Assembly: GCA_013339895.1 (NCBI GenBank)
Contig: JABACO010000007.1
Coordinates: 4,888,897-4,952,896 of the forward strand
DNA from: Ephydatia muelleri
Lineage: Eukaryota; Porifera; Demospongiae; Spongillida; Spongillidae
Length of the DNA: 64,000 nucleotides
Reading direction: 5' to 3'
Below are positions 1 through 12,543 of the stretch, piece after piece (position 1 is the stretch's first letter; each line of letters starts with the position of its first letter). The position numbers and the translations under genes were made by a program. The notes under the pieces were generated by a model. That model saw only the letters and a list, made by a program, of their open reading frames with translations. It did no database searches and was not told where the DNA came from.

Positions 1-193
1 ATGTGTTTATTATTCAACCTGAATAACTTTTAAACGAATCATGACGTTAAGTTTTAATTTGAACCTGGTAACTTGCCACTGCATATTCACATCTTATTAA
101 CCTAACTTTGATAACAGAGGGCTTGAATATGTTGATTTACGATGGTTTTGATGTAATTACTTAACCGCTTGCAGCATAACTGAATTAATAGTC

Positions 194-956
194 TTTGCTT
201 AATCATTGTAGTGCATATTTACAAATTCAAATTTCAATCCTGAATTATATTAATTTCAAATCTTTGTCTTCATCTGCAAAGACGGTATGCAGCTACATGC
301 ACATGTACATCATGTACATACATGTACTATACATATGCATATAAGATATGATCGTTGCAGTGAAAAGGGACCTAACACAGTTAATTGGGCACTTTATGCA
401 GGAACTAGTGTAGAACAGTACCCACACTATTTGTCTGACCACACCCACTGTCACCCTCAGCAAGTTCCACATTCACCATCAGTGATCTTCGTTATTGACT
501 GACCACACCCACTCACCTCATCATTATCGCATGGCCCAGCTTCTCGTTATCATTTCAAAGATTACGTACCTCTGCTGTTCATGGCTCACCAATGGCTTTT
601 ACCCACGTCATTTGTTTCCTTTGCCAGTTGTCCCTCCGTGTCAACTACCATTTCAAGAGCAGGCGGGGGATCGCCCCTCATTGGACCGGATGAAGGACAT
701 TGTGGTGACCGACAAACAGAGACCTCCCATACCTCCCTCATGGAGGACCCACGAGGTACACATGCCACACACATACTGTCGTAACATACGCATATGGGCT
801 CTGCACCTGAATACACAATGATTTGTCCTACATCCAACGTTGTACCGCTAGTGTACATGCACGTGTGCTGATGTGATGTAGGTTGAACGTTTAGCCGCCT
901 TTAGTTGATTGGCTTGTTGTAATGGTTACATTAGTAGGGTTATCCAGTGCACCTTC
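194..956 (+). repeat. Left arm of a large inverted repeat (receptor 3' flank)
   Basis: This stretch is the reverse complement of 3860-4862 and of the matching part of copy B (about 18850-19690). Shared landmarks are the run around 420-600, the block at 640-720 and the stretch around 820-945. In copies A and B this sequence lies directly downstream of the minus-strand receptor genes. Here it is in the opposite orientation and lies upstream of a plus-strand receptor-kinase exon. The short open frames within it (287-860) are not conserved as proteins between copies and are not called as genes. Confidence 0.8.
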
Positions 957-1329
957 AACACTCAAGGAATCTCCCTCCTTTAAAAAGAGAATTTTTTTTT
1001 CTCTGCATTTCAGATTAAGCATCTGATTGCAACAGTTCTTCTGACCAAAATATTGATGCAGCAATTGATTCATTAACTATACATGTAATTTTAGTTATTT
1101 ATGAAAAAAGTTTGTCCTTCCATTAAAACTTTGAACCACAGTCAAGTTGGCAAATGATCCGTCACGTTTTGCTACAGTCATATGGTGTAGCATGTTGTAG
1201 CTTTTGCTCAGAAATTTCCTATGTGACAGTCCAAGACGTGCTCACACAGGAGAAATTTTTCGTGACAGCCATTTAATTAACCGTATTGGAATAATCACTA
1301 AACCAAACATTACTCCATTTTCTCTGCAG
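957..1329 (+). other. Intron-like sequence upstream of the kinase exon
   Basis: No coding potential is recognised. The segment ends in a pyrimidine-rich acceptor (tctctgcag at 1321-1329) feeding the kinase exon, so most of it is probably intron of a gene whose 5' part is outside the window. Confidence 0.5.
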
Positions 1330-2103
1330 GGCATGTGTGTGCTAACCTCGGCCATTCGGGATAGCTGGGACGACGACTCTGAAGCGAGACTCACTGCCGC
1401 CGGCATAATGTGTCGCCTGGACGCCATAAAAGACCGCACGCTACCTGCCGTCACTACTAGCCAGGCCGTGCCCACACCGACCACGCCCACCACCATCGCC
1501 GCGTCGGAGGACCGCATTATTTGCACTCAGACCCACATCGACCAAGCCATGCCCCCGCCTTATAGCGCCGAGGACCCGCACCCGCAAGATGCCGCCGCCC
1601 CCGCCGATAATGACCTTTCGTCCAACTCGAGGTTTCACTTCCAGTCGTCCCTTCCCATCCTACGGTGGGCGAGGGAGAACGGGCGCATGCGGCCACTCAA
1701 CGCGCAGAGAAGAAACGTGTGCAACAGCGCCATCTTGGAGTGCGAAAACGCGGCGCGCCGGCAGCAGCCCGCCGCGGTGCGGTACAGCCTCGTCCTCAGC
1801 GCGGATCGCCCCTCGCTTCGACCGCCGCGCGCGTCAGGAGACGTGCCGACGACGTCTGTCAGTATGGAGCTAGCCGTACTGCAGGCGAATCACGCGAAGG
1901 ACGGCGGCAATCCGACATTGGTGCGCACCAATTCGCAGTCTCCGCTCACCACCTCCTCCCCTGGCGCGTCGGCGCACTTGCAGAGGCCCGCAACGCTTGC
2001 GATCGGTCGCACGGGCGGCGGTACACTGCAGGTTCCCGTACTGTCGCCCAACTTGGAGGTGAGCGAGAGAAGCGGAGAGAATACGGCGCTGGTAGCGAAC
2101 TGA
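1330..2103 (+). CDS. Last exon of a TGF-beta type II-like receptor Ser/Thr kinase (5' part off-window)
   Basis: The exon begins right after a tctctgcag acceptor in phase 0 and runs 257 codons to a TGA. Its first 30 or so residues (GMCVLTSAIRDSWDDDSEAR, then LTA) match the end of the kinase domain of activin/BMP type II receptors, where the family has GM..LC.TI.ECWDHD.EARL.A. The intron position just before the Gly-Met is also plausible for that family. After the kinase comes a tail of about 215 residues rich in Pro, Ser, Thr and Ala, unrelated to known domains, with a PPPY motif near residue 77 of the exon that could bind WW domains of NEDD4/SMURF ligases. The rest of the kinase, TM and ectodomain would lie left of the window, where the flanking inverted repeat predicts a copy of the receptor seen in duplications A and B. 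G+C is markedly higher than in the surroundings. The family call is firm; type II rather than type I is likely. Confidence 0.72.
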   Translation, partial: GMCVLTSAIRDSWDDDSEARLTAAGIMCRLDAIKDRTLPAVTTSQAVPTPTTPTTIAASEDRIICTQTHIDQAMPPPYSAEDPHPQDAAAPADNDLSSNSRFHFQSSLPILRWARENGRMRPLNAQRRNVCNSAILECENAARRQQPAAVRYSLVLSADRPSLRPPRASGDVPTTSVSMELAVLQANHAKDGGNPTLVRTNSQSPLTTSSPGASAHLQRPATLAIGRTGGGTLQVPVLSPNLEVSERSGENTALVAN

Positions 2104-2214
2104 AGTCAGCATGTGCGTAGGCACGGAACCACTAGAATATAGTCTGCACAGTTCAGACCTTTTTGTGTTCGTACGTACATGTCACATGGCAGGTCGATAT
2201 GTATTGTTATTAAA

Positions 2215-2220
2215 AATAAA
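2215..2220 (+). terminator. Putative polyadenylation signal AATAAA
   Basis: AATAAA lies 112 bases past the kinase-exon stop codon in an A-rich run, with no competing signal between. It is suitable as the 3' end signal of the receptor-kinase gene. Confidence 0.45.
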
Positions 2221-2641
2221 AAAAGAATTTCATTTACGTCACTCCTTGCACTGATCGAAGGTGCGGTACGTGGACCACGTGGTTATGTAGATAATGAGAT
2301 TGCGTTTTTCATCTACACACGTACATGCAGTTGACAGCGAACATAAATTGGTGGTCATTATCCTTGCACTATTGACCTTTTGTATCAATTTATATGGACG
2401 TGGGCAGATTACGGAGTGGTCACATGACACATGAAAAAGGCGGTCTATACTATAACTTAGCAGCGTTATAAGACTAAAGACTTGTGGAAGGGGAATTCAC
2501 CAGTAATGTGTATTTATTTTTACGCTCTTGCATAATCTGTGACTGATTTGATGCGTAATCAAGGTCTGGAGGTTGCCATAAAACCTCCTACGCGCAGATA
2601 TACGGAATTTGCCCCGCATTCGTGCGAGCATCAGCTAGGCT

Positions 2642-2647
2642 TATATA
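2642..2647 (+). promoter_or_regulatory. TATA-like box, small gene copy A
   Basis: The run gcTTATATACGCGCAGTG is conserved in all three duplicated copies (also 14183-14188 and 23346-23351), 30-31 bases upstream of the same ATG. That spacing would put transcription start almost on the ATG, so either the leader is extremely short or the element is not a true TATA box. Confidence 0.35.
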
Positions 2648-2672
2648 CGCGCAGTGCAACTTGAACGCACCA

Positions 2673-3590
2673 ATGGGCAATCAAGAAAGTTACGGTACGT
2701 TTACTTTTCACCCGCGGACGCGTGCGCATGTGTGTTTGATGTCATGCATCAGTGTAATATGTAGCCTATGCTTGTACCGGTATGTAAAAATTCGTGTGAC
2801 GTAAAAGGATATATATGCTGCTGTTCTGGTGTGGCGGAATGCGTGATGTTCCATTTCTCACTGCTTTGAACGTACATGTATCCGGCGCTGCCAAATTAAT
2901 GCCGAAATGAGTAACGTCATACAGTTACTCTTAGCGGACCAATGCATGCAACATCAGCGAGTGGACTACGCCGACAACGTGGGTCCTAGTTGGTACGAGA
3001 CCAGCCAGGACCCAAGCGAGAGGATGAAATAACTAGCTTACATTCAAGGTGAAACGAGTAGTATTGTGATTGGCAGTGGCGAGCTTGGGGTCAAACTGTT
3101 TTCGATACATCGAGTGAGCGTCGTTCGGCCTTACAGGTCACGGTCTAGACTTGGACACTCAGGCCACGTGTCCTACCTGACAGGTCGCGTGCATTGCTGC
3201 ACGGGGGAGATTTATAAAGAATTTAATAAGAAAACACAAACTGATTAAACCCGTGGCAATTGATCGATCATGAGGTTCCTTGAATTGCCGATGCGAGATT
3301 ACTACTGCACCCGGGTTTACTATGATCCATACGATGCTATAAATGTATGTCATGCATGCATGTATAGGCTGCATGTAAATAAATGCCATTGTGGCTTAAT
3401 TACTACTGATCTGTGCATTGTAGAAGAGATTAATTAAAGGCAAATATTGATGCACTGCTAATTGCCTATATATATGGTGCCATATCTACTGACTTGCACA
3501 TGCACATTTGCTGCAGATGTGCATGACCTCTCCTCGAGTCAGAGAAGCGGGAACGAAAGACGAAAATTCTCGTTAAAGCGGTGCACCTGA
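2673..3590 (+). pseudogene. Small myristoylated-protein gene, copy A (frameshifted)
   Basis: Exon 1 (2673-2694) encodes MGNQESY and ends in a gtacgt donor, as in copies B and C. Exon 2 starts at 3517 after tttgctgcag. Four extra bases just inside exon 2 shift the frame, so translation ends at 3590 with an unrelated stretch of about 24 residues. The rest of the ancestral exon is absent in this orientation and reappears inverted at about 3600-3860. Most likely non-functional, although a short product starting with the same myristoylation signal could still be made. Confidence 0.55.
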
Positions 3591-3873
3591 AGGCGCCCAT
3601 AGATGTATACGTATTACTGCAGAGTATATTTTACATGTAAAATATATAATCGTACTTACACGTATGCATCTTACACTGACGATGCACATTCCCTTTTATG
3701 ATAAAGAGCACTTACAAGAGAGATAAAGAAGAAAAAGTCTATATTTGGTGTTGCATTGAACGGCGCTTTAAGACAGGTTATTTGTCACACGCTCCGCCTT
3801 TATCACCATCACTACTTTTTCCATTAGCAACATCCACTTCCTTTTCTATGGGCGCCTTCAGGTGCACCGGATA
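3573..3873. repeat. Foldback/inversion in exon 2 of the small gene, copy A
   Basis: A 20-plus-base motif (core gtgcacctgaaggcgcccat) occurs at about 3581-3600 and again inverted at about 3847-3868. Between them lies the inverted remainder of the exon and its 3' flank, which reads on the minus strand like copy C 24905-25140. The same arrangement is present in copy B (about 18570-18870), so the inversion predates the A/B split. Confidence 0.8.
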
Positions 3874-4851
3874 AACCCTACTAATGTAACCACTACCAGA
3901 GATAATATATTATCTCTGCCACTATACAACGAGCCAATCAACTAAACGCGGCTAAACGTTCAACCAGAGTTTATATATAAGGGGATATCTTATATCTCTA
4001 ACCTACATCACGTCAGCACACGTGCATGTACACTAGCGGTACAACGTTGGATGTAGGACAAATCGTGTGCAGAGCCCATATGCGTATGTTGCGACAGTAC
4101 GCGCGCGTGTGGCATGTGTGCCTCGTGGGTCCTCCATGAGGGAGGTATGGGAGGTCTCTGTTTGGTCACCACAGATGTCTGTCATCCGGTCCAATGAGGG
4201 GCGATCCCCCGCCTGCTCTTGAAATGGTAGTTGACACGGAGGGACAACTGGCAAACGAAACTAACGACGTGGGTAAAAGCCATTGGTGAGCCATGAACAG
4301 CAGAGGTACGTAATCTTTGAAATGATAACGAGAAGCTGGCCATGCGAGGTAAGTGGGTGTGGTCAGTCAATAACTGATGGTGAGTGTGGAACTTGCAATA
4401 ATGATGAGGGGTGACAGTGGGTGTGGTCAGACAATAAATAGTGTGGGTACTGTTCTACACTAGTTCCTACATACTTAGTACAAAGTGCCCAATGCTCTAT
4501 CATGGGCGAAGCTTATTGCGGTACGTACCATGTAGTGCGTTGCTGGAAAGCGTAGTTTGTAACCAACTTACGTTAATATGAACAGGAAACAACGTTTCCT
4601 CTGATCAATGTGTTGTTGACCACAAAAGTCTTAATGGTTTAGGTAAACAAAGTGGCTTTAGTATAGCACCTGCGGCGCAATATTTTGCTCTATTGCCCGT
4701 TAAAGAGTTAACTGTTTTAGGTCCCTTTTCACTGCAATGATCCCATATCTGTATAGTCATGATGTACATGTGTATGTAGCTTTGCAAATGAAGACAAAGA
4801 TTTGATAACTCAGGATTGAAACTTGATTTTTAAAAATATGCACTACAATAG

Positions 4852-4862
<11 letters not shown>
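3860..4862 (-). repeat. Right arm of the large inverted repeat (3' flank of receptor A)
   Basis: Reverse complement of 194-956. It is longer than the left arm, mainly because of an insertion of about 197 bp at 4492-4688 that is absent from both the left arm and copy B. No gene is seen; the apparent open frames shift between copies. Confidence 0.78.
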
Positions 4863-6999
<2,137 letters not shown>

Positions 7000-7395
7000 G
7001 GCTCTTCCCTATCCCTCAGTCTGGCAACAATATAAAGTACAGCGCGTTTGTTTGTCTCGTTTTCAGGCTTCTCTGGCTTATAAGATTTCGCGACGCACGT
7101 GCACGTACACTGTATAGTAGGTAACTAAGGGATACTCGAATGGCATTTCCTACTGCTTCATGTTGCGGCTACACTTTCCTGAAGAGTATACACTACAGGG
7201 CCCGGCCGGGGTCGGTTGTTGTGCAACCGATCAGTTCGGGTTCCCAGACTCTTAGGGGCAGCCCCGCGTCACACGGAATCTCCTCACTCACACACACACA
7301 CACACAGCACACTTTACACAGTGTGATTTTAGCACAATGTTTGCAGCGAAAATTTTAGATAGGGTCGCATTTGCAATTTGGTTGCGCAATTTACA

Positions 7396-7652
7396 CTGAC
7401 TTACGTAAGCTATATCGCACAATGTAAAGTGATTTCGTAGCATTATACACTATGCGACGCAAGGGTCTTGCATAATGGTCTGTTCACAATGGAGCCACTG
7501 GACGTACATTAAAAAAGTGGCTCCGGCCATTGTGAACAGACCGCCTCCACATGTGAGGCCAATGCATATTGCAGCGTCCCCACGTCACGGTTCAATAGGT
7601 TATGATGGCAACATGCCTTTACATTGTGCGATAATGCTTACGTAAGTGAGTT
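7396..7652. mobile_element. Foldback (MITE-like) element
   Basis: Ends are inverted copies of each other: 7399-7429 (cttacgtaagctatatcgca and on) against 7617-7650. Nested inside is a second hairpin, 7477-7542, with arms GGTCTGTTCACAATGG. No coding capacity. It sits exactly where copy A sequence ends relative to copy B (22296), so it may have inserted at, or helped create, the duplication edge. Confidence 0.6.
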
Positions 7653-7739
7653 AGGGAACGAGACTACAGACAATTCACGAACATGCCCACGAGTGTGAAC
7701 ATGTACTATGGCTGGTGGAGGCTATAAAAAGTCGTAAGA

Positions 7740-7990
7740 TGAGTCTAATATAACGAGACTACTTTGTCTTAATCTTGTCATGTCTTCTTGCATGTGTTAG
7801 CGTTATTGATGAGGGAGTTTCAAAGCAAGTGGCAAACGAAAGCATGGGCAGTGGATCTCCTTGACCTACTGCTTCTTTACTGAAGGTAGAATGATCTTGC
7901 AAATTCAGTGAGGAATATCCTAGGTATACGTGTACAGTTAAACAGGAAACGAGCACGGGCATAGGCCATTGAACTCACACGGCATTCCCA
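7740..7990 (-). pseudogene. Degenerate reverse-transcriptase fragment
   Basis: The minus strand encodes FSKEAVGQGDPLPM, matching the RT core motif EG.TQGDPLAM, preceded by a decayed YRG..SL-type stretch. The fragment is short, lacks the catalytic YADD region and has no partner domains, so it is a dead retroelement scrap of the same general type as 9360-10140. Confidence 0.5.
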
Positions 7991-9359
7991 TTTTGGTCCA
8001 TTGGAGTCTCTGCTGTAAAGGAGACATGTTCATAATTGCTATTATCAAAACAAAACAACACAAGCAAAGCCAAAAAACCTCTAGCTATGAGATGAGGCTC
8101 CATTGCCTCTCTGCACTGCAGCAGACGGTCTCTGGATGAGGTGGGAGTGGGCATTTGGCTCGGCGACCCAGCTTCTTGTTAATTAAATGGCTTTAATCAT
8201 TCGGTATTTATAATTCATTCGTATAAACAGACACAGTAATTATACAAACAAGCATCGTTCACATGCAAGTACTATAACATCAAGCTAATCTACAGTCTAG
8301 CCAAAGCACGTTTCAGCCGACCATGCATGCTGCTTTGAGTACAACGTTCGGATTTAGAAGGGAAGTGACGGCGCAATTAAAGTGACAATTTGTAACAATA
8401 ACAATATGTTATCGTCTCCACGAAAAGGGACCTTGTCCTCTACACATGCAGGGATTCTTACGCACTGAGAAAGTGAGAATTGGACTATCTGGAGTTGTAA
8501 GGCACTGAATATTTAATTAGCCATATACATTTCAACGCAAGCGTTACATTTCTATTGCGTGTACTATAATATATGCACTAACTCGAACAGAAAGATCAGC
8601 AACCAAAATAGGACATTGTCTCGATCACCTTATGATGGGCTCTCTCACCACTTCCTTGTAGGTAATGGAGGTTAATTCGCCTAATTTCATTGTGCCTTTT
8701 GAATAACTATACCTCCAGTTCTACAATCGAGGGCACGTTCAGTACTGAACTGATCACAACCGTAGAAATGGTCAATGATATGAGTGCCGGCTCGAAATTC
8801 ATGACAGATAGATCAAATGGATGGTGTGTAGTCGTGTCAAACATTCACTCGGAGGTCTTTCCATTAAATAGTCCTCTTCTTGTGAATAGCCTGTGTCATG
8901 TTCACCGCTGCCACCAATGTAACGAATATCAACAGCAACAACTATATTTGACCGATGAACAGATATTTTATACATGAACATGGCCTAGGAACGTACGATT
9001 ATTACCTAATACTAATTACGTCATTTATTTCTTGGTCACAGTTCTCTTCTTGTTATGCATAAAACAGATTCCAAATGATTGTGGTCGTGGATTTTAATTT
9101 GACCATTTTTTTTCCCGACGTAATTACCCTTGATGGGATCTACTATTAGAGCTGTGGGTTGGTTTTTTTAATGAATGATATGCTGTTGGGAGAGGATCGT
9201 GAATACCCATACTACCGTGACGAGCAAGAAGTGAGATCATTTACTTTTCAGAATCACTTGCACTGCGTGGAATCAAGCTGGCCAAAAGATGCCTTGTGCA
9301 GGATCTCAAAGAGGTCTCACAGTTCGTATCAATCTTTGCAGATTTGACCATTTAAAATG
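7991..9359. other. Gene-poor stretch
   Basis: A/T-rich DNA with no recognised gene. The largest frame (8690-8977, +) has no recognisable motif and starts without convincing context. A short plus-strand frame at 9247-9350 is also unassigned. Confidence 0.4.
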
Positions 9360-10140
9360 AAATGATAAGCCCTACATGCATCTTGAATTGGACATTTTAG
9401 CTGTCACAACCAAGTTTTCACCTTCACTGAAACGTGCAAATGCTGCACATCATCCGTCACCAATAAATCCTCCTAAAAATGATGTCCACGAAATATTTTG
9501 ACTCCATGTTTCCAAACAGTGCCTTCAGCCTTGTCAATGGCGCATATATGATAAAACAGTTACAGGGTGACAGGACCCAGGTGGCATAATCTGTTGATCA
9601 AGACTCTCAAGTTTGAAAGTTTGAATCGGCGGCATACCTATTATGATTCCATTGGCACTGATCTGAAAGGCTTTTGATAAGGGGCATTAGAACCGCATGC
9701 AGCATACATTTTGCATTGAAGGGGTTGCCTTGTGCAACACCTTCTCTGTTAAGGATAACCTCAGAACTGCCCTGCAAAAGGAGTGATGCATAGCCCCTAT
9801 AGGTGCTAGTCAACAAGCATGGGCATTGGGGCCACTTAACACTCACATTCCATGCATAAAGCTGCGGATCTATTGAGGGAATTATAAATTCATTCTTGGC
9901 ATCCATGAGCAACACTGTACTCCCCATCCATTTCCACAATCCTCACAGCTCTTTTATTGCATGGGCTTTGCCTTTGATTGCTGCTCTCAGCCCAGAGCTC
10001 AGCTCATGCACTGACTTCGCACAGATCCTCAACATCAATACCTGTAGCCAATGCCATCACTCTTCCAATTAGTCTTCTAAGTACCTAAGTACCCCCACAG
10101 CCAGTGATAGGTCAAACACCAAGGTATTTATCAAGTGCTC
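9360..10140 (-). pseudogene. Degenerate reverse transcriptase of a retroelement
   Basis: Reading the minus strand from 10140 downward gives, across frame breaks and stops, a series of RT blocks: YLGV.PI and RLIGRVMA, then an NREGVAQGNP core, then RYAAD in place of the catalytic Y(A)DD, and finally FLGGFIGD, which resembles the LGG.IG block downstream of the RT active site. At least four stops and several shifts occur and the catalytic Asp pair is damaged, so it is dead. The (CAG)57 array starts about 75 bases beyond its 5' end. The family appears related to the fragments at 11043 and 17940, which carry the C-terminal domain usually found with such RTs. Confidence 0.6.
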
Positions 10141-10213
10141 AATCAACAAGATGAACGTGCCTTGTTGTGTATCCAACCATTTGCAAGGCATCTCAGCAGT
10201 TCTCAGCAGTTCT

Positions 10214-10387
<174 letters not shown>

Positions 10388-10420
10388 GCATCACTCAATA
10401 TGCTACTGGAAAAGCCAATC

Positions 10421-10668
10421 TTTAAACGGTAGCACTGCCATTGAGCTGTTGAACCTCCTGTGGTGAACTTTCTTCACTGGTTGATGATACATCACAGGAT
10501 CCATGTTGACAAAGTAAGAAGCGTACTGGGCCACTGGACCTTTAAACGGTAGTACTGCCATTGAGCTAGCTGTTGAACCTCCTGTAGTGAACTTTCTTCA
10601 TTGGTTGATGATACACTGTACATCACAGGATCCCATGTTGACAAAGTAAGAAGCAGTACTGGGCCACA
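10421..10668. repeat. Tandem direct duplication of about 120 bp
   Basis: 10421-10535 and 10541-10668 are near-identical direct copies, each beginning tttaaacggtag and ending at gggcca, differing by small insertions. No coding function is apparent. Confidence 0.85.
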
Positions 10669-11042
10669 TGCTCATGGGCCTTAATGTAGTGTTTCTCTTG
10701 CAATAAATTTGCAACAGACTTGCATTCACTAGAGCTGAGAATGATCTAACACATCTCCACTAAATGCTCGTTCAGTTAACCACCGTACAGCTGATTTAAT
10801 GTCCTGTCTCTGCATTAAGGGGGATAAAAAAACCAGAGGAGATAATATTTGCTATTTTCAAATTTGGCAACATGTGACTGAGACTATTGTATAGCAGATC
10901 TCTGGATATCTCTCTTGCCTCCATTCTCCTTTTAATTAAAATTTTGCTGAAGAAAATTATTTCTCCTGATAAAGTAAACTTGCTTCCAATAGTATTGTTA
11001 CTTATTTATTTACTATTATTAAAGGGCATCTTAGTGGAATCC

Positions 11043-11230
11043 TTCCACAATGCACATTTAACTATCCAGGTGGAAGCAGGTCCATGTCTCAGCACAGACA
11101 TATTCCAGGCAAGACCGGCAGATATACTTGTGCTGCACTGGGATCCGCAAGGAATGCCAGCTGCCTTTGATGTCACTCTTGTCTCACCGCTAAATGCAAA
11201 TGTTTTGTCTGCAGTGGTGTGCATCTTTAG
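11043..11230 (+). pseudogene. Fragment of retroelement C-terminal domain
   Basis: The plus strand encodes ARPADILVLHW and then AAFDVTLVSPLN, the same two blocks seen at 17940-18350 (RPADVLV..W and AAFDFCVTSPLN). It stops soon after NVL where the related protein continues for 80 more residues. Orientation is opposite to the RT fragment at 9360-10140, so these are separate or rearranged pieces. Confidence 0.6.
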
Positions 11231-11338
11231 AGACAGCTGAGCTGAGAAAACATATATTCCTCTTGTGGTTGTGGTGGGAGTCTTATTTGCCGTGTTTGAC
11301 AGTGTCAGATTCTTCAGCCACCTTTCTTAGAGGTGCCA

Positions 11339-11470
11339 GGGTATCAGAGCAGGGTATCAGAGCAGGGCATCAGAGCAGGGTATCAGAGCAGGGTATCAGA
11401 GCAGGGTATCAGAGCAGGGTATCAGAGCAGGGTATCAGAGCAGGGTATCAGAGCAGGGTATCAGAGCAGG
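11339..11470 (+). repeat. 13-bp minisatellite, about 10 copies
   Basis: Unit gggtatcagagca repeated about ten times with a single variant copy (gcatcagag). Thirteen is not a multiple of three, so all three frames encode the same rotating peptide; no gene is inferred. Confidence 0.95.
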
Positions 11471-11475
11471 TGGCC

Positions 11476-12264
11476 TCCCACAACTGACGTTTTTCATCTT
11501 TCCACAGAGCCTCTGGTCTCTACCCATCAGATCTAAAAAAATACTCTGCAGTTTCAAATAAGGCAAGGTACCCTTGCTTGAACTAGATATCTGAAAATGC
11601 CATTACTAAGGACTGCATTTCGTGAGTGTCACCCTTCACTGTATCGACAACTGAGACCAAAGGCTGGTTATTATAATTATACATACATCAGTACAAGGAT
11701 GATGCAACCATGCATAAATGCTGATAATAAACTAGAAGTGATGAGGTGATGGAATGGGTTATTACATAATGAAGATTATGTATATGTTTACTATTTTAAA
11801 TTTTGAATTAAAATTTGAGACAATAAAAACGTTACAACCAGCAACTTCAGTCAGAGAGCATATAAATGCTCCCTGGCCTGGATGGCTTTGGAGATGAAGT
11901 AAGTCAATATTACGTTGAGCCTGCGGTAAAAGTCGAGAGACTACCACTGGTTTGAGGGAGGACTGACTGTCTAAATGGACAGATGGGAGGCTTGCCAGAT
12001 GTCACGGGGCCTCTTTACCCCAGTTGCCACATGCCACACACAGCCAATGGAATGCACGACCAGCCCAAATCCTGGCATTAGGGTCTACTGCATTGAAGCT
12101 CAGCAGGTTTCTGCTGCAAGGGGCAGCACTAGCCATTTGGCATGGGCAGGGGGTGACTGGGTGAGTGGCTATGTCGCTGTGATGTCTCAGTGAAGCAAGC
12201 TTTGCCTTTGTCCAACCTAGCAATGAACACATCATATGTTCCGGTGAGACCGACAGGCCTTGCA
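11476..12264. other. Stretch without recognised gene
   Basis: No conserved motif in either strand. Frames at 11975-12193 (+) and 12002-12430 (-) overlap each other and lack splice or domain support. Confidence 0.4.
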
Positions 12265-12360
12265 CATGGGCATGGGACGGGCCTTTCCCCCCACCCTCAC
12301 ACTCAGATGCACATGGGCATGGGACGGGCCTTACCCCCACCCTCACACTCAGATGCACGT
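12265..12360. repeat. Two tandem copies of a 48-bp unit
   Basis: 12265-12312 and 12313-12360 repeat cacatgggcatgggacgggc plus a C-rich half ending ctcacactcagatg, with few differences; a third partial copy follows. Confidence 0.85.
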
Positions 12361-12543
12361 GGGCATAGCAACAAGTAATCATTTGTGCAGTGGCTACATA
12401 ATGATATGTTTTGGTGTTTACAGTACACAAGAAATTAATATTTTGTACCTTTTAAAAATGGCAACTACAATCCATTGTCAAACATTGATTCAGAGTTCAT
12501 GTGGAAAACAGAGATATGTGTACTCAACAACAAAAAAAAGCCT

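Noticed and set aside
287..858. Overlapping frames in the left inverted-repeat arm
   Set aside because: They shift or stop in the homologous copies at 4033-4370 and 19024-19434, so they are not under coding constraint.
1242..2124. Other-frame ORFs over the kinase exon
   Set aside because: High G+C makes several frames open; only one carries the receptor-kinase C-terminus after a good acceptor.
3066..3248. Sixty-residue frame conserved in copies A and B (also 17545-17727)
   Set aside because: It starts at GTG, has a frameshift in copy C (24364), and lies in the intron of the small gene. Conservation matches that of the surrounding non-coding DNA.
7201..7270. Possible tRNA or structured RNA around a ggttcccag motif
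   Set aside because: Neither a cloverleaf nor A/B box spacing could be formed.
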